Positions 10,564-22,389 of a DNA stretch of 64,000 bases are shown piece by piece. Each line of letters starts with the position of its first letter. The stretch's first letter is position 1. A program made the translations under genes and the position numbers. The notes below the pieces were generated by a model. It searched no databases. It was not told the DNA's origin and saw only the letters and a program-made list of their open reading frames with translations. Origin of the DNA: Diphasiastrum complanatum (taxonomy: Eukaryota; Streptophyta; Lycopodiopsida; Lycopodiales; Lycopodiaceae); contig CM055098.1 in the NCBI GenBank assembly GCA_029204225.1, positions 202,501 through 266,500 of the forward strand, given 5' to 3'.

Positions 10564-11735
10564 AAGAGTCTCCTCCTAATGGGAGCAAGCCAGGGAAGGT
10601 CAGTCTTAAGTAGTCCTCTCTCTTCCAAGTGTCCTCGTCATCTGTCTTGCCTTTCCAACGTACGAGAAACTCAGAAACCAAACAGTTTCTCAATTGGTGA
10701 CGACGAACATCAACAACCTTTTCAGGTACATTAGGAATAAAGGTAGGCAGATCCTTGAGCTCAACTAGTTCACCTTCCATAATTAGGGAATCCTTCCTAC
10801 TAAGTCGTTCTTTTAAATGATTTTAATGGAAAATAGGATGAACCTCAACTCTAATCGGAAGATCTAGCTGATAAACAACCGGGTTGATTTTCTTTACAAC
10901 CTTATAAGGTCCGGTATATGAAGGAGATAGCTTATGGCATTTTCCCATCCGAAGTACCTTCAAATCCTTAGGGATTTTAAGATACACCCAGGTTCCGACT
11001 CAATATCTCGAGGTGAGCGACCGAGGTTAGCATAAAATTGAGCTCTATCTTGAGCAGTTTTCATGCCTTCTTTGGCCACTAGCAGCATTTCTTGCATATC
11101 TTGGAGGAAATCTACTGTTGCTTGCACCTTGAGACCTTTGAGTCCGACTGAAATTGGAGAACGCGGTTGAAAGCCATACATCATCATAAAAGGACTGAAT
11201 CCGATGGCAGAATGCTTAGCACTATTGTGCGCGAACTCAACCAAAGGGAAATACTTTTTCCAATCAGACTGTTTGTGAGAAACATATGCTCTAAGCATAT
11301 CTTCCAACATCTGGTTGACACGTTCTGTCTGCCCACTAGATTCTGGGTGATTTGAAGAACTAAGACTAAGGGTTGTCTCTAGTTTTTCAAAAACTGCTTG
11401 CCAGAACTCCAGTGAACTTGGAGTCATGATCACTAACAATATCATTCGGCAAACCATACAATCTGAACAACTTTTCATCAAAAATCTGGGCTAGTTCAGA
11501 TGCCTTGACAATTAATTTAGTTGGTATAAATTGTACCATCTTGGTTAGCCTGTCAACCACCACCCAAATGGCATTGTGATCACTCTGGGTTCTAGGGAGT
11601 CCAACCACAAAATCCATTGAAATATTTCGCATTTTTTACTAGGAATTTCCAAGGGATGAAGAAGACCCGCAACTTTGAGTCTTTCTGCTTTGTTTTGTTG
11701 GCATTGTTCACAAGTTTGAATATATGCCTCCACAT
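10560..11735 (-). CDS. gypsy integrase and chromodomain region (fossil)
   Basis: Integrase core signature HPESSGQTERVNQMLEDMLR with FAHNSAKHSAIGFSPF, preceded by a zinc-binding-side segment (CEQCQQNK) and WVVVDRLTKMVQFIP. The C-terminal end carries the chromodomain line SEFLVRWKGKTDDEDTW, which targets chromovirus integration to marked chromatin. Broken. Confidence 0.85.
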
Positions 11736-11974
11736 GACCTTCATCTTAGGCTAGAAGAAATTTTGCCTAACAAGGTCAAGTGTCCTCTGTATGCCTGGGT
11801 GACCAGCACAAGGGTTGTCATGACACTGCTGCAGAATTTGGGCCCACAAGTCCTCACTATCTGGCACACAAACCTTTCCTTTTCAGAAAAGCAGGCCATT
11901 CCTTATGGAATAGTCTTTAAGTATCTTATCATTACGGGATTGCTTGGGATCATGCATCTCAAGGTCATCACTAG

Positions 11975-12910
11975 ATCTAGAATTTCCCGTCAGGACATCT
12001 AGCCAGATGCGACCAAAAAACACAGTGCTTAAGAGTCTCAAAACTCTCATTCATTTCATCTGTCCATGTTATCAATGGACTTTTTCTGCGGCTACATTTT
12101 TTTTTCACCCCCTTAAGAACGTTCGTCAAGGGCAATGCTATTAAGGCATAGTCCAAAATGAATCTGTGAAAGAACCCTGTGAAGCCCAAAAAGGATTTCA
12201 CATCACGAATTGTCAAGGGTCTCGACCATTCCCGCACCTTACGGACTTTGTCATAATCGATTTCAAGACCTTTATCCGATATGACATGGCCCAGGTATTT
12301 GAGTTTAGTCTGAAAAACTCACATTTCGACTCCTTAGCATAGAGCTTTTCTTGTCTTAGAAGATCTAAGACAATACGAAGATGCTCTTCATGCTTCTCAA
12401 GGGTCAGAATATAGATTAGTATGTCGTCCAAATACACCACCACAAACTTTCCCAGATATGGACGAAGAATATCGTTCATCATCTGCTGAAAAGTGGCAGG
12501 AGCATTCGTGAGTCCAAAAGGTAATACTAAAAACTCATAATGGCCATACCTGGATCAAAATCCAATCTTAGGAACATCTTCGTTTCTAATCCTTATCTGA
12601 TGGTAACCTGATCTAAGATCAATCTTGGAGGATTACTTAGCTCCATTCAGACGATCCTTAAGATCATCCATTCTAGGTAAGGGATATTTGTTCTTGATGG
12701 TTAAGTCATTTAACTTTTTAAAGTCACCACACAAACGTGTGCCACCATCCCTTACTAACTAAAAGGATTGGTGCTCCCCAAGGAGGGGACTTACTAGGCC
12801 GAATATGGCCCATCCTAAAGAGTTCTTGTAACTGCTTAGAAATTTCATCCTCTTCCTTGATGCTAACCCTGTATGGAAAAAGAGATACAAGTTGGCTTCT
12901 AGGAAGCAAC
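11975..12910 (-). CDS. gypsy reverse transcriptase and RNase H region (fossil)
   Basis: The reverse transcriptase catalytic block [10 protein letters not shown] is visible, with the upstream [20 protein letters not shown] segment and downstream KCEFF. The connection and RNase H start reads [18 protein letters not shown]. Broken. Confidence 0.85.
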
Positions 12911-13279
12911 TAAGCTTGTAAATATTATTCCTTCAGGTGAGTTAATTCTTAAGGGATTATTTACAGGCACATTCAAAGGCAAATGCGATAAATCAATATT
13001 TAGACTCTGGACTGCATGGTCATCCACATAAATTTCATCTTTCAAAAAACAAAGATAAAATTTATTACCAAATTCTTTCAAATATTCTACAACTTCTAAA
13101 GCAGAAACCAAAGGATCAAAAGGCCTATTCACATCGCCTTTTAGCTCAACCAACAAGCCCTTACACAAAAATAAAATACTATGTGACACATAATCCTTTC
13201 TTAAAGACTCGTTTTTAGAATAAAACCATTCTTTTCCTAAGATTACGCTATCCAAGTTCATAATATGAAAATCTAGCGG

Positions 13280-14450
13280 CTCAACATAATCTTGGATCTG
13301 AAGCGACAACTGAGGAACAAGCTGATCCCAAGCTTGCCGATCTTTCCCTTGATGCCATTTTCACCACGTACAAGTGAGTACTTGGCGCGGTACTTGCCCC
13401 GAGCTTCTGCACCAGTTTAGCATTTATGAAGTTATGCGTGGAACCATCATAAAAAATAACAGTCACAGCTTGGCATCCTACGATTCCATTCATACGAATG
13501 AGATCGTGGGGACCAAAAACATATGTACAACAGTTCTTGCAACTAGTGCCATCCTTAAAGGATAAATCAACAAAAGAAATACTAGAATTACTTGGCGCTT
13601 TAAAGGTTTTCGGTTGCCCGCCAGATTTCTTTCGCTTTTTCTTTGGGCAATCTTTTGAAAGATGCCCCTTCTCCATGTAGGAGAAGCACAACCCGTCGCG
13701 GTTCTCGCCTTGTCGTAGTCTGCCGATCCAATTTGACGCACTTTTTCCCGCCTTGGGAACCGATATCCGCCGTCTTGTCTCTGCCCCGCTTCTTAAAAAA
13801 TTGCTTTTATTTTTGTTCAGCCTTGGGCAAAGCTTTCTCCTCGTGAGAGGCAAAATGGGTGTCATCGAAGATTTTCGCAAAGCGAACTGCATCTTTGATT
13901 GTCTGCGGTTGGTTACGCCGCACTTCTAGCTGAAATTCTTTTGGAAGCCCCAAAATAAAATGTAACTTCAACAGGATAGGATCGATTCGCGAGGTGAATT
14001 GGGACAAATTTTCCTGGAATTCCTGGATATAGGCATCTAACGGCCTAGTACCCATCTGCACGGTGGCGAAACGTCGCCAATGCTCAAAATCATCCAACAC
14101 CAGAAGAAAAGCCGTTTTAAAGGCTTCTTGAAAGGCGTCCCATGTAGAAGGGGCAATAGCCCTCTCCTTTAGATCCTACCACCATGTAAACGCCTTTCCG
14201 TGTAAAAACATGAGAGTAGAAGCGATCTTCATAATATCAGGTGCATCGTGCATGGCAAAATGACTATTCCATCTATCTAGCCATGACAATACCACATCGG
14301 GAAGCCGGTCCTTCTTTTCGCCCAAAAAGAATTTCGGATTGAACATTGGATAAACACCAACGGACCGCGAGTGCGACACAAAATGCCACTCTTGCTCGGT
14401 CGCGGCATGTTTGGCCTGCATTTCTATAATTTGGTTTTGCAGCAAATTTC
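13280..14450 (-). CDS. gypsy gag and protease region (fossil)
   Basis: A retrotransposon-gag domain (WLDRWNSHFAMHDAPD, then MGTRPLDAYIQEFQENLSQF), a zinc knuckle related to CxxCxxxGHxxxxC (CFSYMEKGHLSKDC), and a protease-like segment with IFYDGSTHNFI. Broken. Confidence 0.8.
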
Positions 14451-16116
14451 AGGCCTGTACAAGCTGGTTAGTGTCTACATTAGGAGGAGGATGTGAAGAC
14501 GGTCCTTCACCCAAGGGCATAACACAGTCCATGGCGCTCTAATGAAGGAGACAAAGAAAAAACTGCAAGGGCTTCGCAACAAAAGGACTTAGAGAACTTG
14601 AGACCACTACTCAAGGAGACTAAGCCACAATAAGCACCTCAATGATGGAAATGGAGCCTTTACCCCCCATCCCACTTCTTTTCCTTCCAAAAAAGCCTTG
14701 CTGGGTGGCGGGCCTTATGGTCGTCACCTAGCAAGCACATGGGCTCCTAAAACAAGTGGCATCCCCTTATGGAGTCCACCTACCCTCAAATCACATGGCC
14801 ACCACCCTCCTTATGCCACCTCACCCAAGGGTCACTTGGGTCACGTCCCCACCCACCTTTTGGGTCACCGCCTTGATCTCATGGCCTTATGGCCCAAAGA
14901 CACACCTAAATCTCCTCTAAGGCTTGTCCTTAGACTTAGGAGGTGCTGGTACAACCGTATGTTCATGAGGAAGAGGTGGAGGATAAAACTTCAAATTTCC
15001 TCCCCAAAAGAGAAAACGATGAAGGATTTGCCATTTTTCTTTGTGTGTGCATGTGGCAGATTACAAGGAGGTGGATTAAGCCCAAGAAAGAGGCTAAGAA
15101 AGATAGAAGGAAGTCCACACAGGTCTGTACTTGTAGCAAGTACATCCTGCAAGTACAATTGTGTACTTTTATTTTATTTCCCCCCCCTTTCTTAATAATT
15201 TTTATAACCAAGCCATGGTTCAACAATAGCTTTATGTCTTTGAAAGTTTGCAAAATTAAATTTTAAACTCAAAGTTCTCTTTTAAAACTTTCAAAACAAA
15301 CTTTGAAAACTTAGCTTATAGATTTAACATGTACTTGTAAGATACATAATAGTTTAATCATAAACTTACTAGTTTCAAGTTTACAAAGTTGAATAATGAA
15401 GGTTTTAAAAGATTACAAACTTTGAGCAGACAGTTTGCTTTTTGTTTCTTGAAAAACTTTGTTTTGACTAAAGTTTAAAACTTGTTACCACATCCCATCA
15501 AAAGTACTTTTTTGTGAAAAGTACTTTTCTTTCTCCACAGCAATATGCTGCAGTCTACGGCGCCACCTTTTGAGATCTCAAGGCAAAGCTCAAGAACATA
15601 AGCCAAAAAGTACTTTTTATTCATAAAAGTACAAAATTGTAATGATGTGAAAGCTCTCCTCCCCCAAGATCAAAAGCAAGCAGGGCCTGCAATTCTGCCT
15701 GTGTAGCCTGTCTACAACTGTAGAGCGCTTGGGGCAAATCTAGAAAACGGCCGTACGGATCCGCACGTTGGCGGGCATGTGCCGGATGAATTTTTTTTTC
15801 AAATTTTTTTTTGCAATAGACAAAACTTTGAATGCAAAATTTTTTCGACTTCCAAAACCCAAAATAAGGCTAGAACACAAAATCGGCTTTTGAAGTTTAT
15901 AAAGCCGCAAAAAATTCATAAAAAATTGACTACTACCACCATAACTAGCAAAGGTGGTTCATTTTCAATCAAAACGAACTCGGATTGAGACAAACCAAAA
16001 AGCGTTGTTCAGATCGATTCAACGAAATCAACTAAGCCTTCATAAACATCAGCTAAAAGCTTAAACCAACCAAAACCGTAAGTTAGAGCGATTGCACCTT
16101 ATTCACAATGATCGGT

Positions 16117-16129
16117 GGCTCTGATACCA
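16117..16129 (-). other. primer binding site (initiator Met tRNA), chromovirus
   Basis: On the minus strand this reads tggtatcagagcc, complementary to the 3' end of plant initiator Met tRNA, two bases from the LTR. Confidence 0.85.
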
Positions 16130-16131
16130 AC

Positions 16132-16657
16132 TGTTAGAATCTCCACCGTCGTGCCAGTCATTGCTAAAGCACAAACAGGTGATGAACGCTATGTTACCAC
16201 CCAACCACAGAGGTACTGCCACATCAACCTCGTGCACTGGAGCCACAGACCACCATCAAGCAAGCTCCGATCTCAAGTAAGCCATGGTGTCCCATACCAC
16301 CATGCCTTACCCCCGACCCTCACCTACCTACATCTTGAGGCCTAGATACTCGTCCTGACCTGACCACCAGTAAAAGAGCTCTTCATTCTCTAGGAGAGAA
16401 TGAATACCAAGCTCATGGAGATCCACCTCTATATACATAGTCTAGGTGGGTCATCTCCCTCCACAGGAGTCTCGCATGACCAGCGACACGCGGCAGTTGT
16501 GCACAATGACGTGGGTCCATAACAATGAGTTACCACATGCCAATGAGACATTGACATGTGGCACCCAAAAGACCTATAACTCTATATTAGCGTTCCGTCC
16601 CAATATTGAGACTGTCATCTCAAGTTTCCTATTGCGTACCCTTATGAGTACGTAACA
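16132..16657 (-). repeat. chromovirus 5' LTR
   Basis: 526 bp, partner of 10024-10549. The initiator-tRNA primer site lies just inside it. Confidence 0.9.
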
Positions 16658-16659
16658 GT

Positions 16660-17130
16660 AGGTGAGCTACTTCTCTACTGATATTGCATTCTCTGTTCCA
16701 GCATTGTGTAATGAAAGAAACAGATCCCTCATCTTTTTGATAAAAGAGGTAAGGTCTCTGCCATCCCATAGTAGATTTGTCAGTTGATCTTCAAGAATCA
16801 TGATCTGGCTACGTGATTTCGTCTGAAATCTGGTAAGCAATGTATCCCACATCTCTCTTGCATTAGAGAGTGTCGCGAGGTCAACAAGCGTTAGGCTATC
16901 TTCAATGGATGATGACAACACGACTATTGCTTTGTCGTTCTTCTCTCTCCATTCTTGTAGCTCTTTGCCAGTGGTTGTAGGCATCTCTTCGGTGCCATCT
17001 ACCCAGGGCCATAGCCCTTCTCCCTTCAATATGAGAGAGATCTTTATCTTCCATGCTAGGAAGTTCGACCCGGCTGAGTCGAGGATTGTGCAGATCTTCA
17101 ACTGTATACTATTGATCGATGCCATTGTTG
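16660..17130 (-). CDS. copia-type Gag N-terminal region (fossil)
   Basis: Minus-strand frame with copia Gag wording: NFLAWKIKISLILKGEGLWPW, SNAREMWDTLLTRF and LEDQLTNLLW. It belongs to an older copia into which the chromovirus inserted at 16657. The element's leader and primer site lie to its right. Broken. Confidence 0.75.
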
Positions 17131-17236
17131 TAGATTGTGTTCTTCAGCTATTCTTTTTGGTTTCTTGTTTTGAATGCTTGTCTCATGGATCTAATAGCTA
17201 TTTAGCTGTATCAGGTCTCAGATATGAGACTGTCGT

Positions 17237-17249
17237 GGCTCTGATACCA
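17237..17249 (-). other. primer binding site (initiator Met tRNA), older copia
   Basis: The minus strand reads tggtatcagagcc between the copia gag and LTR-like sequence. A second, weaker version (tggtgtcagagc) lies about 20 bases further right, as if the LTR-leader junction had been duplicated. Confidence 0.65.
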
Positions 17250-17280
17250 CTGATGAAAAATATCTCTGCTCTGACACCAT

Positions 17281-19170
17281 TGTTGAGAATGATCTCAATT
17301 TTGATAAGGGTGCAGTGGGTATTCAAACACAAATTGTTTCGTCCACTGATTCCCTTTGTTGAGATTCTCACAAAACAAACCCAAATGGAATTCGATTCTG
17401 TCCTCAGGTCTACTGCCCTCTATGACAGGATCTACAATCCTCCAAGGTGAGGCCAAAACACTGTTGACCTACGTAGAATTTACTTATGCATTCGACAAGA
17501 TAAAACCAATGTGCGGAATAAGACTGAAACCAGTTGATTACAAACATACAACTATTAGACAATTAAGCATTTGATCATCTTCAAGACAAGAAACTCTTCT
17601 GCATAAAAAAATCTCAGCGTGTCGGTGCAAAAGAAACTCTGTATTTCACGAATCAAAACTTGTCGCGCTTACTAGCGGATTTCTTGAACCTTAGCTTGTT
17701 GGCTACATAGTGCTCAACTTACACATTGGTATGTATATTGTCAATCTGCCACAACTACATTAGTAATAATCAGGATCTACATGTATGTAGAGAGGAGGAC
17801 ATGATTAGCAGATCAGGAGATTACAAGAACGACTGATTAGGCACATCCTAACGGTATCCTGTCAATCTCTGGAGGATGACGTCATCCTGGTACTTTTGCG
17901 ATCTCATCTTTCCTTTCAGGCATGGAGATCTGTCGTCGTTTGGGTCTTCGTGTCTTCCTGTGCCTTTGGCTTTGTCATTAGGTTGCCTTGGGTCCACGAA
18001 CCTTTTATCTTCGTGTTCGTTCGACCGTCGTCTTCGTGTTCGTTTGATCGTGGCCTTCGTGTCTTCGGTTCTCGAAGCTTTTCTGTTCGTGTCCGTCTTC
18101 ATGTCTTCGGTCCTCAAAGCTTTTCTGTTTGCGACCATGCAGCTCCCTTGTTTCTCTTCTGCCTTGAGCTCTAAAGCTATCATAGCTTTGTGCCAAAAAC
18201 TATTTGTTTCTTCATTATGCATGTTTCTACATAGTCTACAGAAGTACACAGAAATCGCTCACAAGTGGATTCCACAAGTAGTAATTTCCAAGAAGTACTA
18301 ACTGGATGGATGCCAGCTCACAATGGCCAACTGGTTATTAAGATCTATGACCTAATCAGTTGTCCTTCTGGACTAGCTGCATTTGCTTAGTATAAATAGC
18401 TGATCATACATTTATCATTCATTAATGCAATGCATTGAAGAATAACGCACAGCTCTCTCAAGCTTTCAAGCTTGAACACTCTTGTGCATTCTAGCTCAGT
18501 TCTTTAAAGTTGTTTAAGAGTTTTGCTATCAGCACTTACTGATTATCAACGAAAGTGCAAATCAGACAGAGTTTTCAGAGATAGCTTAGAGTATGCGGTT
18601 TCTATCCGCAATTGTCTTGTGCTCATCATTTTTGCTGAACCAATCTATTGCGTTCAATATCATGTCAAAACCTCTGTGATCTCATATTGCTTTTGTCTGA
18701 TGATTCAGTTCTTCATTGTTTGGCTAGGCAATTACTTTAATTCTGATAATTTTAAAGTTAGTTGCTAAAAGATTGAACGTGACTCTTGGCATTATGTTTT
18801 GTTCAAATTGATAGTGGTAGTCAAGAGTTTTTTTTATATATGATCACACCTATATTCTTGATAAAAATGGTTTAGTGGGTAGATTAGAGCCATATTCTCT
18901 ACCAGATTTTTTGAGTGATGGGTTCTCCTAGTATGTACCTTTTACTATTTTTGTTGATTTTTTTTTTGAATGCAATGTTTGGCAAACGAAAACAATGCTT
19001 GGTTGTAAAAACTTGAGTGATGAAATAATTGTCAAGTTGTTGGATGATGGTTGAGATACGAAACAAAATCAGCAAGTTGAGTGCAGAGTATGTAACTCAT
19101 CAATGCCATCTAGATAACATATCAAAAAACAAATGCTCACTTTGCTACTGTATTATAGAATATGGATAAA
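17281..19170. other. LTR-like and tandem-repeat sequence, no intact gene
   Basis: The right side of the second primer-site motif begins tgttgagaatg, a plausible LTR edge for the minus-strand copia. Between about 17990 and 18135 there are imperfect tandem copies of a 25-35 base unit (ttcgtgtc, tcggtYctc, aagcttttctgtt). A plus-strand TATA-like box (tataaatagc) at about 18392 suggests another LTR. Open frames here are by-products of the repeat. Boundaries cannot be fixed without a second copy. Confidence 0.45.
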
Positions 19171-19179
19171 ATACAAAAA

Positions 19180-19910
19180 TGTCTAAGACATGTCATCATG
19201 AACTACTCTTAATTGTCTTCTACAAAATTCAGATTTATCCTTAGAGAGTGGTTTGGTGAATATGTCAGCAACCATATCCTCTGTAGCACAATAATCCAAT
19301 TGTACTTTGCCATCTGCAACTTGATGTCGAACAAAGTGGTATTGAATCTCAATATGTTTTGTCCGAGCATGGAATCGAGGATTCTTCGTCATAGCAATGC
19401 AACTCTTGCTATCACACTTGAGAATTGTCCTTTGATGTTCTTGAGGGATTAAGAGATCATTGAGTAATCTCCTTAACCATATAATTTCTTTGGTTGCTTG
19501 ACAAGCTGCTACATAATCAGCTTCTGCACTGGAAAGAGATATAGTTGGCTGCTTCTTACTTGTCCAAGAAATAACTCCAGAACCAAGCATGAAACAATAT
19601 CCTGATGTCGACCTTCTTTCATTAATATCACCTGCCCAGTCACAGAAATTGATTAATCTTGATACATTGTTAGAAACATTTTTACTTAATGTAATACCAA
19701 AACCAGAAGTTCCACACAAATATCTAAGTATTCTCTTAACAGCTATCCAATGAAGATGACCAGGATTACTTAGAAACTGACTGACAACACTTACTGCAAA
19801 AGCAATATCAGGTCGAGTAGATATTGCAGCATACATTAAATTGCCAACAACACTTTGATATGGAATTTCTTCCATCGGTTCTCGTCGTTCTTTGTTTTGT
19901 GGACACATAT
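19180..19910 (-). mobile_element. copia RNase H end fragment
   Basis: Well-preserved 3' part of a copia pol on the minus strand: YQSVVGNLMYAAISTRPDIA, WIAVKRILRYLCGT, then the RNase H blocks SLSSAEADYVAACQATKEI, CDSKSCIAMTKNP, FHARTKHIEIQYHFVR and VADIFTKPLS. Only this end of the element is present. Relatively young by its open frame. Confidence 0.85.
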
Positions 19911-19919
19911 ACCCGGTTT

Positions 19920-20286
19920 AAAAAAGTGAAAAATGGAATAACAAAGATTGTTTTGAATAAGGTTCATACTTACTTGGATGCAAATGTGCTACAAGGTGCA
20001 TGCGATGTTTCTGGAATTAGCAGAAATGCCTATTCTACTTTTGCGAGAACCAAACACATTGAGATTCAGTATCACTTTATATGTGAGAGGCTACTGAGTC
20101 ATGAAATTCATGTTGTTCATTGTAGTACAAAAGAACAACTAACTGATATTTTGACTAAGCCACTTGGTAGAGAAAAGTTTGATAAGTTTAGATCAAAGCC
20201 TTATGTACTTAAAGTTTGTTGACTTTAAAGCTATGTATATGACTGTATAAAAAAAGTAGACTCTACTTTAAGGGAGAGAATTAGAA
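19920..20286 (+). mobile_element. copia 3' tail of the 22.9-kb family, truncated
   Basis: On the plus strand the RNase H end (FARTKHIEIQYHF, HVVHCSTKEQLTDILTKPL) and the following non-coding tail with the purine tract (tttaagggagaga) nearly match 28440-28690 of the full-length copia. It stops at the place where the LTR should begin and abuts the PHT1 fragment. Confidence 0.8.
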
Positions 20287-20394
20287 AAGGTCGCAAGCGT
20301 CAGTAAAGAACCCCATACCAGCTATGATTATGGCAGTAAAATGAGTCTTCGCCTTATCCAAGGCTGTGAGCACTTCCAACCGCTCCCTCACCAT
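20287..20394 (-). pseudogene. PHT1-type phosphate transporter, N-terminal fragment
   Basis: The minus strand reads 36 codons from an ATG at 20394: [19 protein letters not shown], then [17 protein letters not shown]. This is the cytosolic start and first helix entry of plant PHT1 proton/phosphate symporters (family consensus around LxVLxALDxAKTQxYHFTAI and [13 protein letters not shown]). A few residues are missing between KT and HF, and the conserved tyrosine of DAYDLF is cysteine. The sequence then stops at a truncated copia tail, so nearly the whole 12-helix protein is absent. It is a host gene fragment cut off by, or co-mobilised with, a retroelement. Upstream sequence to about 20640 may be its 5' untranslated region but is not recognised. 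Confidence 0.8.
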
Positions 20395-21945
20395 TCCTCT
20401 TTTGTTATCTCAAGAACTCGGCTTCACCTAACAAATCAACTGCCAAATAGGACTACTGGTATTCAGAGTTGACGCAATCGATGTGGATATTATTTTTCCT
20501 GCAAAACGACCGTCAAACTCTGTCAATGGGTGATTGTTCTTAAGGTCACAAATTCCTAGCAACCTAACAAACAATTTCAGATCAGAGGAACATTGTTGCA
20601 AGAAGCATTGGAAGACATTGGAGTCCACAAAAACATAATTGTTGGATCCAACAAAATCAGTAAGTAGCTTGGGGAATAAATTTTTCTAGTGATTTTTCCT
20701 TTAGGGAAAATAATCCAAATTTGTGGAGTTCAAGATTCACAACGCGCACATTTTCGAAAATTATAATGTGATTTACATTTGTTTTATGGTTTTTACTTTA
20801 TTAGTTTTTGAAGGAAGAACCCAAGAAAGTTGCAAAACTTTCCTGCAGCCTATAAATTCTTGAGAGATGCCGATCTGTGCAAGACTAATCACTTCAGGGA
20901 TGAACAGTAAAATGTCATTCAAAAGTACATTCTGTCAAACAACGCCCGGCAGAGTCATGAACAATACTGCGAGACTATGATGATAGTCTCTCTAAACTTA
21001 CCCAGAAAAGGCACAACTATGTCTTCTAGCCAGAAGAGCTATTAGCTAGCCCATCTACGAAAAGATTGTTTATGAAAAAAATCTGCAGGTCGACTAGAAA
21101 GATGTAATTATCTTAATTCCATGGGCAACTTAATGATATCGAGTTTCTACGTATTTTTAAGTTGAGACAAAGTGAACATTACAACCACGAAAAAAACTTA
21201 AAATTCAGCAGCTTTGCAACGTAAATGAAAATGCGGAACTTTACAATCTTTAGAAACGTAATTTAGAAGTGTATTTACGTAAACTTCTGAGAAGAACACT
21301 AACTGCATATCGATATATGCTAAGTCCACAACAGGATGATTGCATTTTGAACTATGTTCTTGTGGGTGCGGTGACTTAATATGTCGGTGTATCTCAGTTC
21401 TTCAGAATCCTGCTGCACTACCATTGCCCATTCTATGTGTATTGCGAAGTCTGCACTGCAACAAGAGAACTGGTGTACTATCATGAATAGCCACACCTTC
21501 GCTAAGCTCTATGGCTCCATTAAAAACGAAAGCACCCAATCAAGAAAACTCAGGACCTTAGAGAAAAAAATACCAAACTAAACCTTCCACTGGATCACAT
21601 GGTGTAATCAAAAAGAGTCTATTATATATATTCCAAATGTCCGTAACACATGGAGCCTCCAAAAACTGGACTACCTTCATATAATGAAATGATGTTTGAT
21701 GAATCCAGCAGATAACTGCCATCGTGTCTGTACTTTCACGGCTTATATCAATTCTAATTAAAATGAGACTGAAATACCTTCTATGTAGTGAAGTTACAAA
21801 AAAAAAACAGCTTATCTACAAAACATGACGGAATTTTCCATCTGCTAGATAAAGCCCATGTAGAGCATTACCGCACCTTAGTTAAATCGAGAAGCTGAAG
21901 TTCAGCTCGCATCAACTTTGCCCGCTCAAGTTTGTCCCAAAAAAA
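20395..21945. other. no gene recognised
   Basis: AT-rich. A 66-codon minus frame at 20428-20628 lies upstream of the PHT1 start and has no family match I recognise. The rest shows only short frames. Confidence 0.5.
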
Positions 21946-22074
21946 CTTAATCAGGGTAATTCTTCTGCCTTAGTAGTAACGATGGTTTTTCCAGAGAAAG
22001 CAACCATTCGGTGATATAAGAAACTGCAGAGAAGGAAAGCTGAAAACTGGTTCAAAAAAAAAGAGGAACTCTGG

Positions 22075-22260
22075 GTGGCAGAGCGAGGCAGTAGGTCACC
22101 ACGTGTGGGATCAGCAACAACAACATCTGCCAAAGTACGAAGCCCATCCCGAGAGAGGACAATGTCAACACGTCTGCGAGAAGAGTGGGACGCGGTAGAA
22201 CGAAGAACATGAGACTGCTCTCTGAGGACGTGGAATCTGTGAAGGATTTCAGATCATTCA
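22075..22260 (-). mobile_element. LINE (non-LTR retrotransposon) C-terminal fragment
   Basis: The minus strand encodes RFHVLREQSHVLRSTASH followed by RRRVDIVLSRDGLRTLADVV and VADPTRGDLLPRSAT. I recognise this as the block downstream of reverse transcriptase in a plant LINE type (general recollection, not a database search). The N-terminal part of a LINE in the same orientation lies at 28969-34030, so both may come from one copy split by later insertions, with the middle lost. Confidence 0.6.
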
Positions 22261-22389
22261 AGATCCAATCCATGTCCCTGATCTTTGGTTACAATAAGGA
22301 GCAAACCAACAATCCTGCCAATGTAAAAAAATCAGCATCTACATACCAAATGAGATGCAAACTCTAAGAGATATTGATCAAACATGAAC

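Larger units (their letters stand above)
10024..16657 (-). mobile_element. Ty3/gypsy chromovirus, full length, broken
   Basis: A 6.6-kb element in minus orientation. Two 526-bp LTRs run TG...CA, with a 5-bp target duplication differing at one base. Next to the 5' LTR (right side) is a primer site for initiator Met tRNA, and next to the 3' LTR a purine tract. In element order: a long untranslated leader (about 14500-16110), gag (about 13800-14450), a CCHC knuckle and protease (about 13280-13740), reverse transcriptase and RNase H (about 11980-12910), integrase (about 10960-11730), and a C-terminal chromodomain (about 10570-10780). Many breaks, at least ten. The LTRs differ visibly, so the insertion is fairly old. 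Confidence 0.93.

Noticed and set aside
17848-18301. Arginine-rich and serine-rich frames of 130-140 codons
   Set aside because: They arise from the tandem repeats in LTR-like sequence. Their periodic content explains the open frames.
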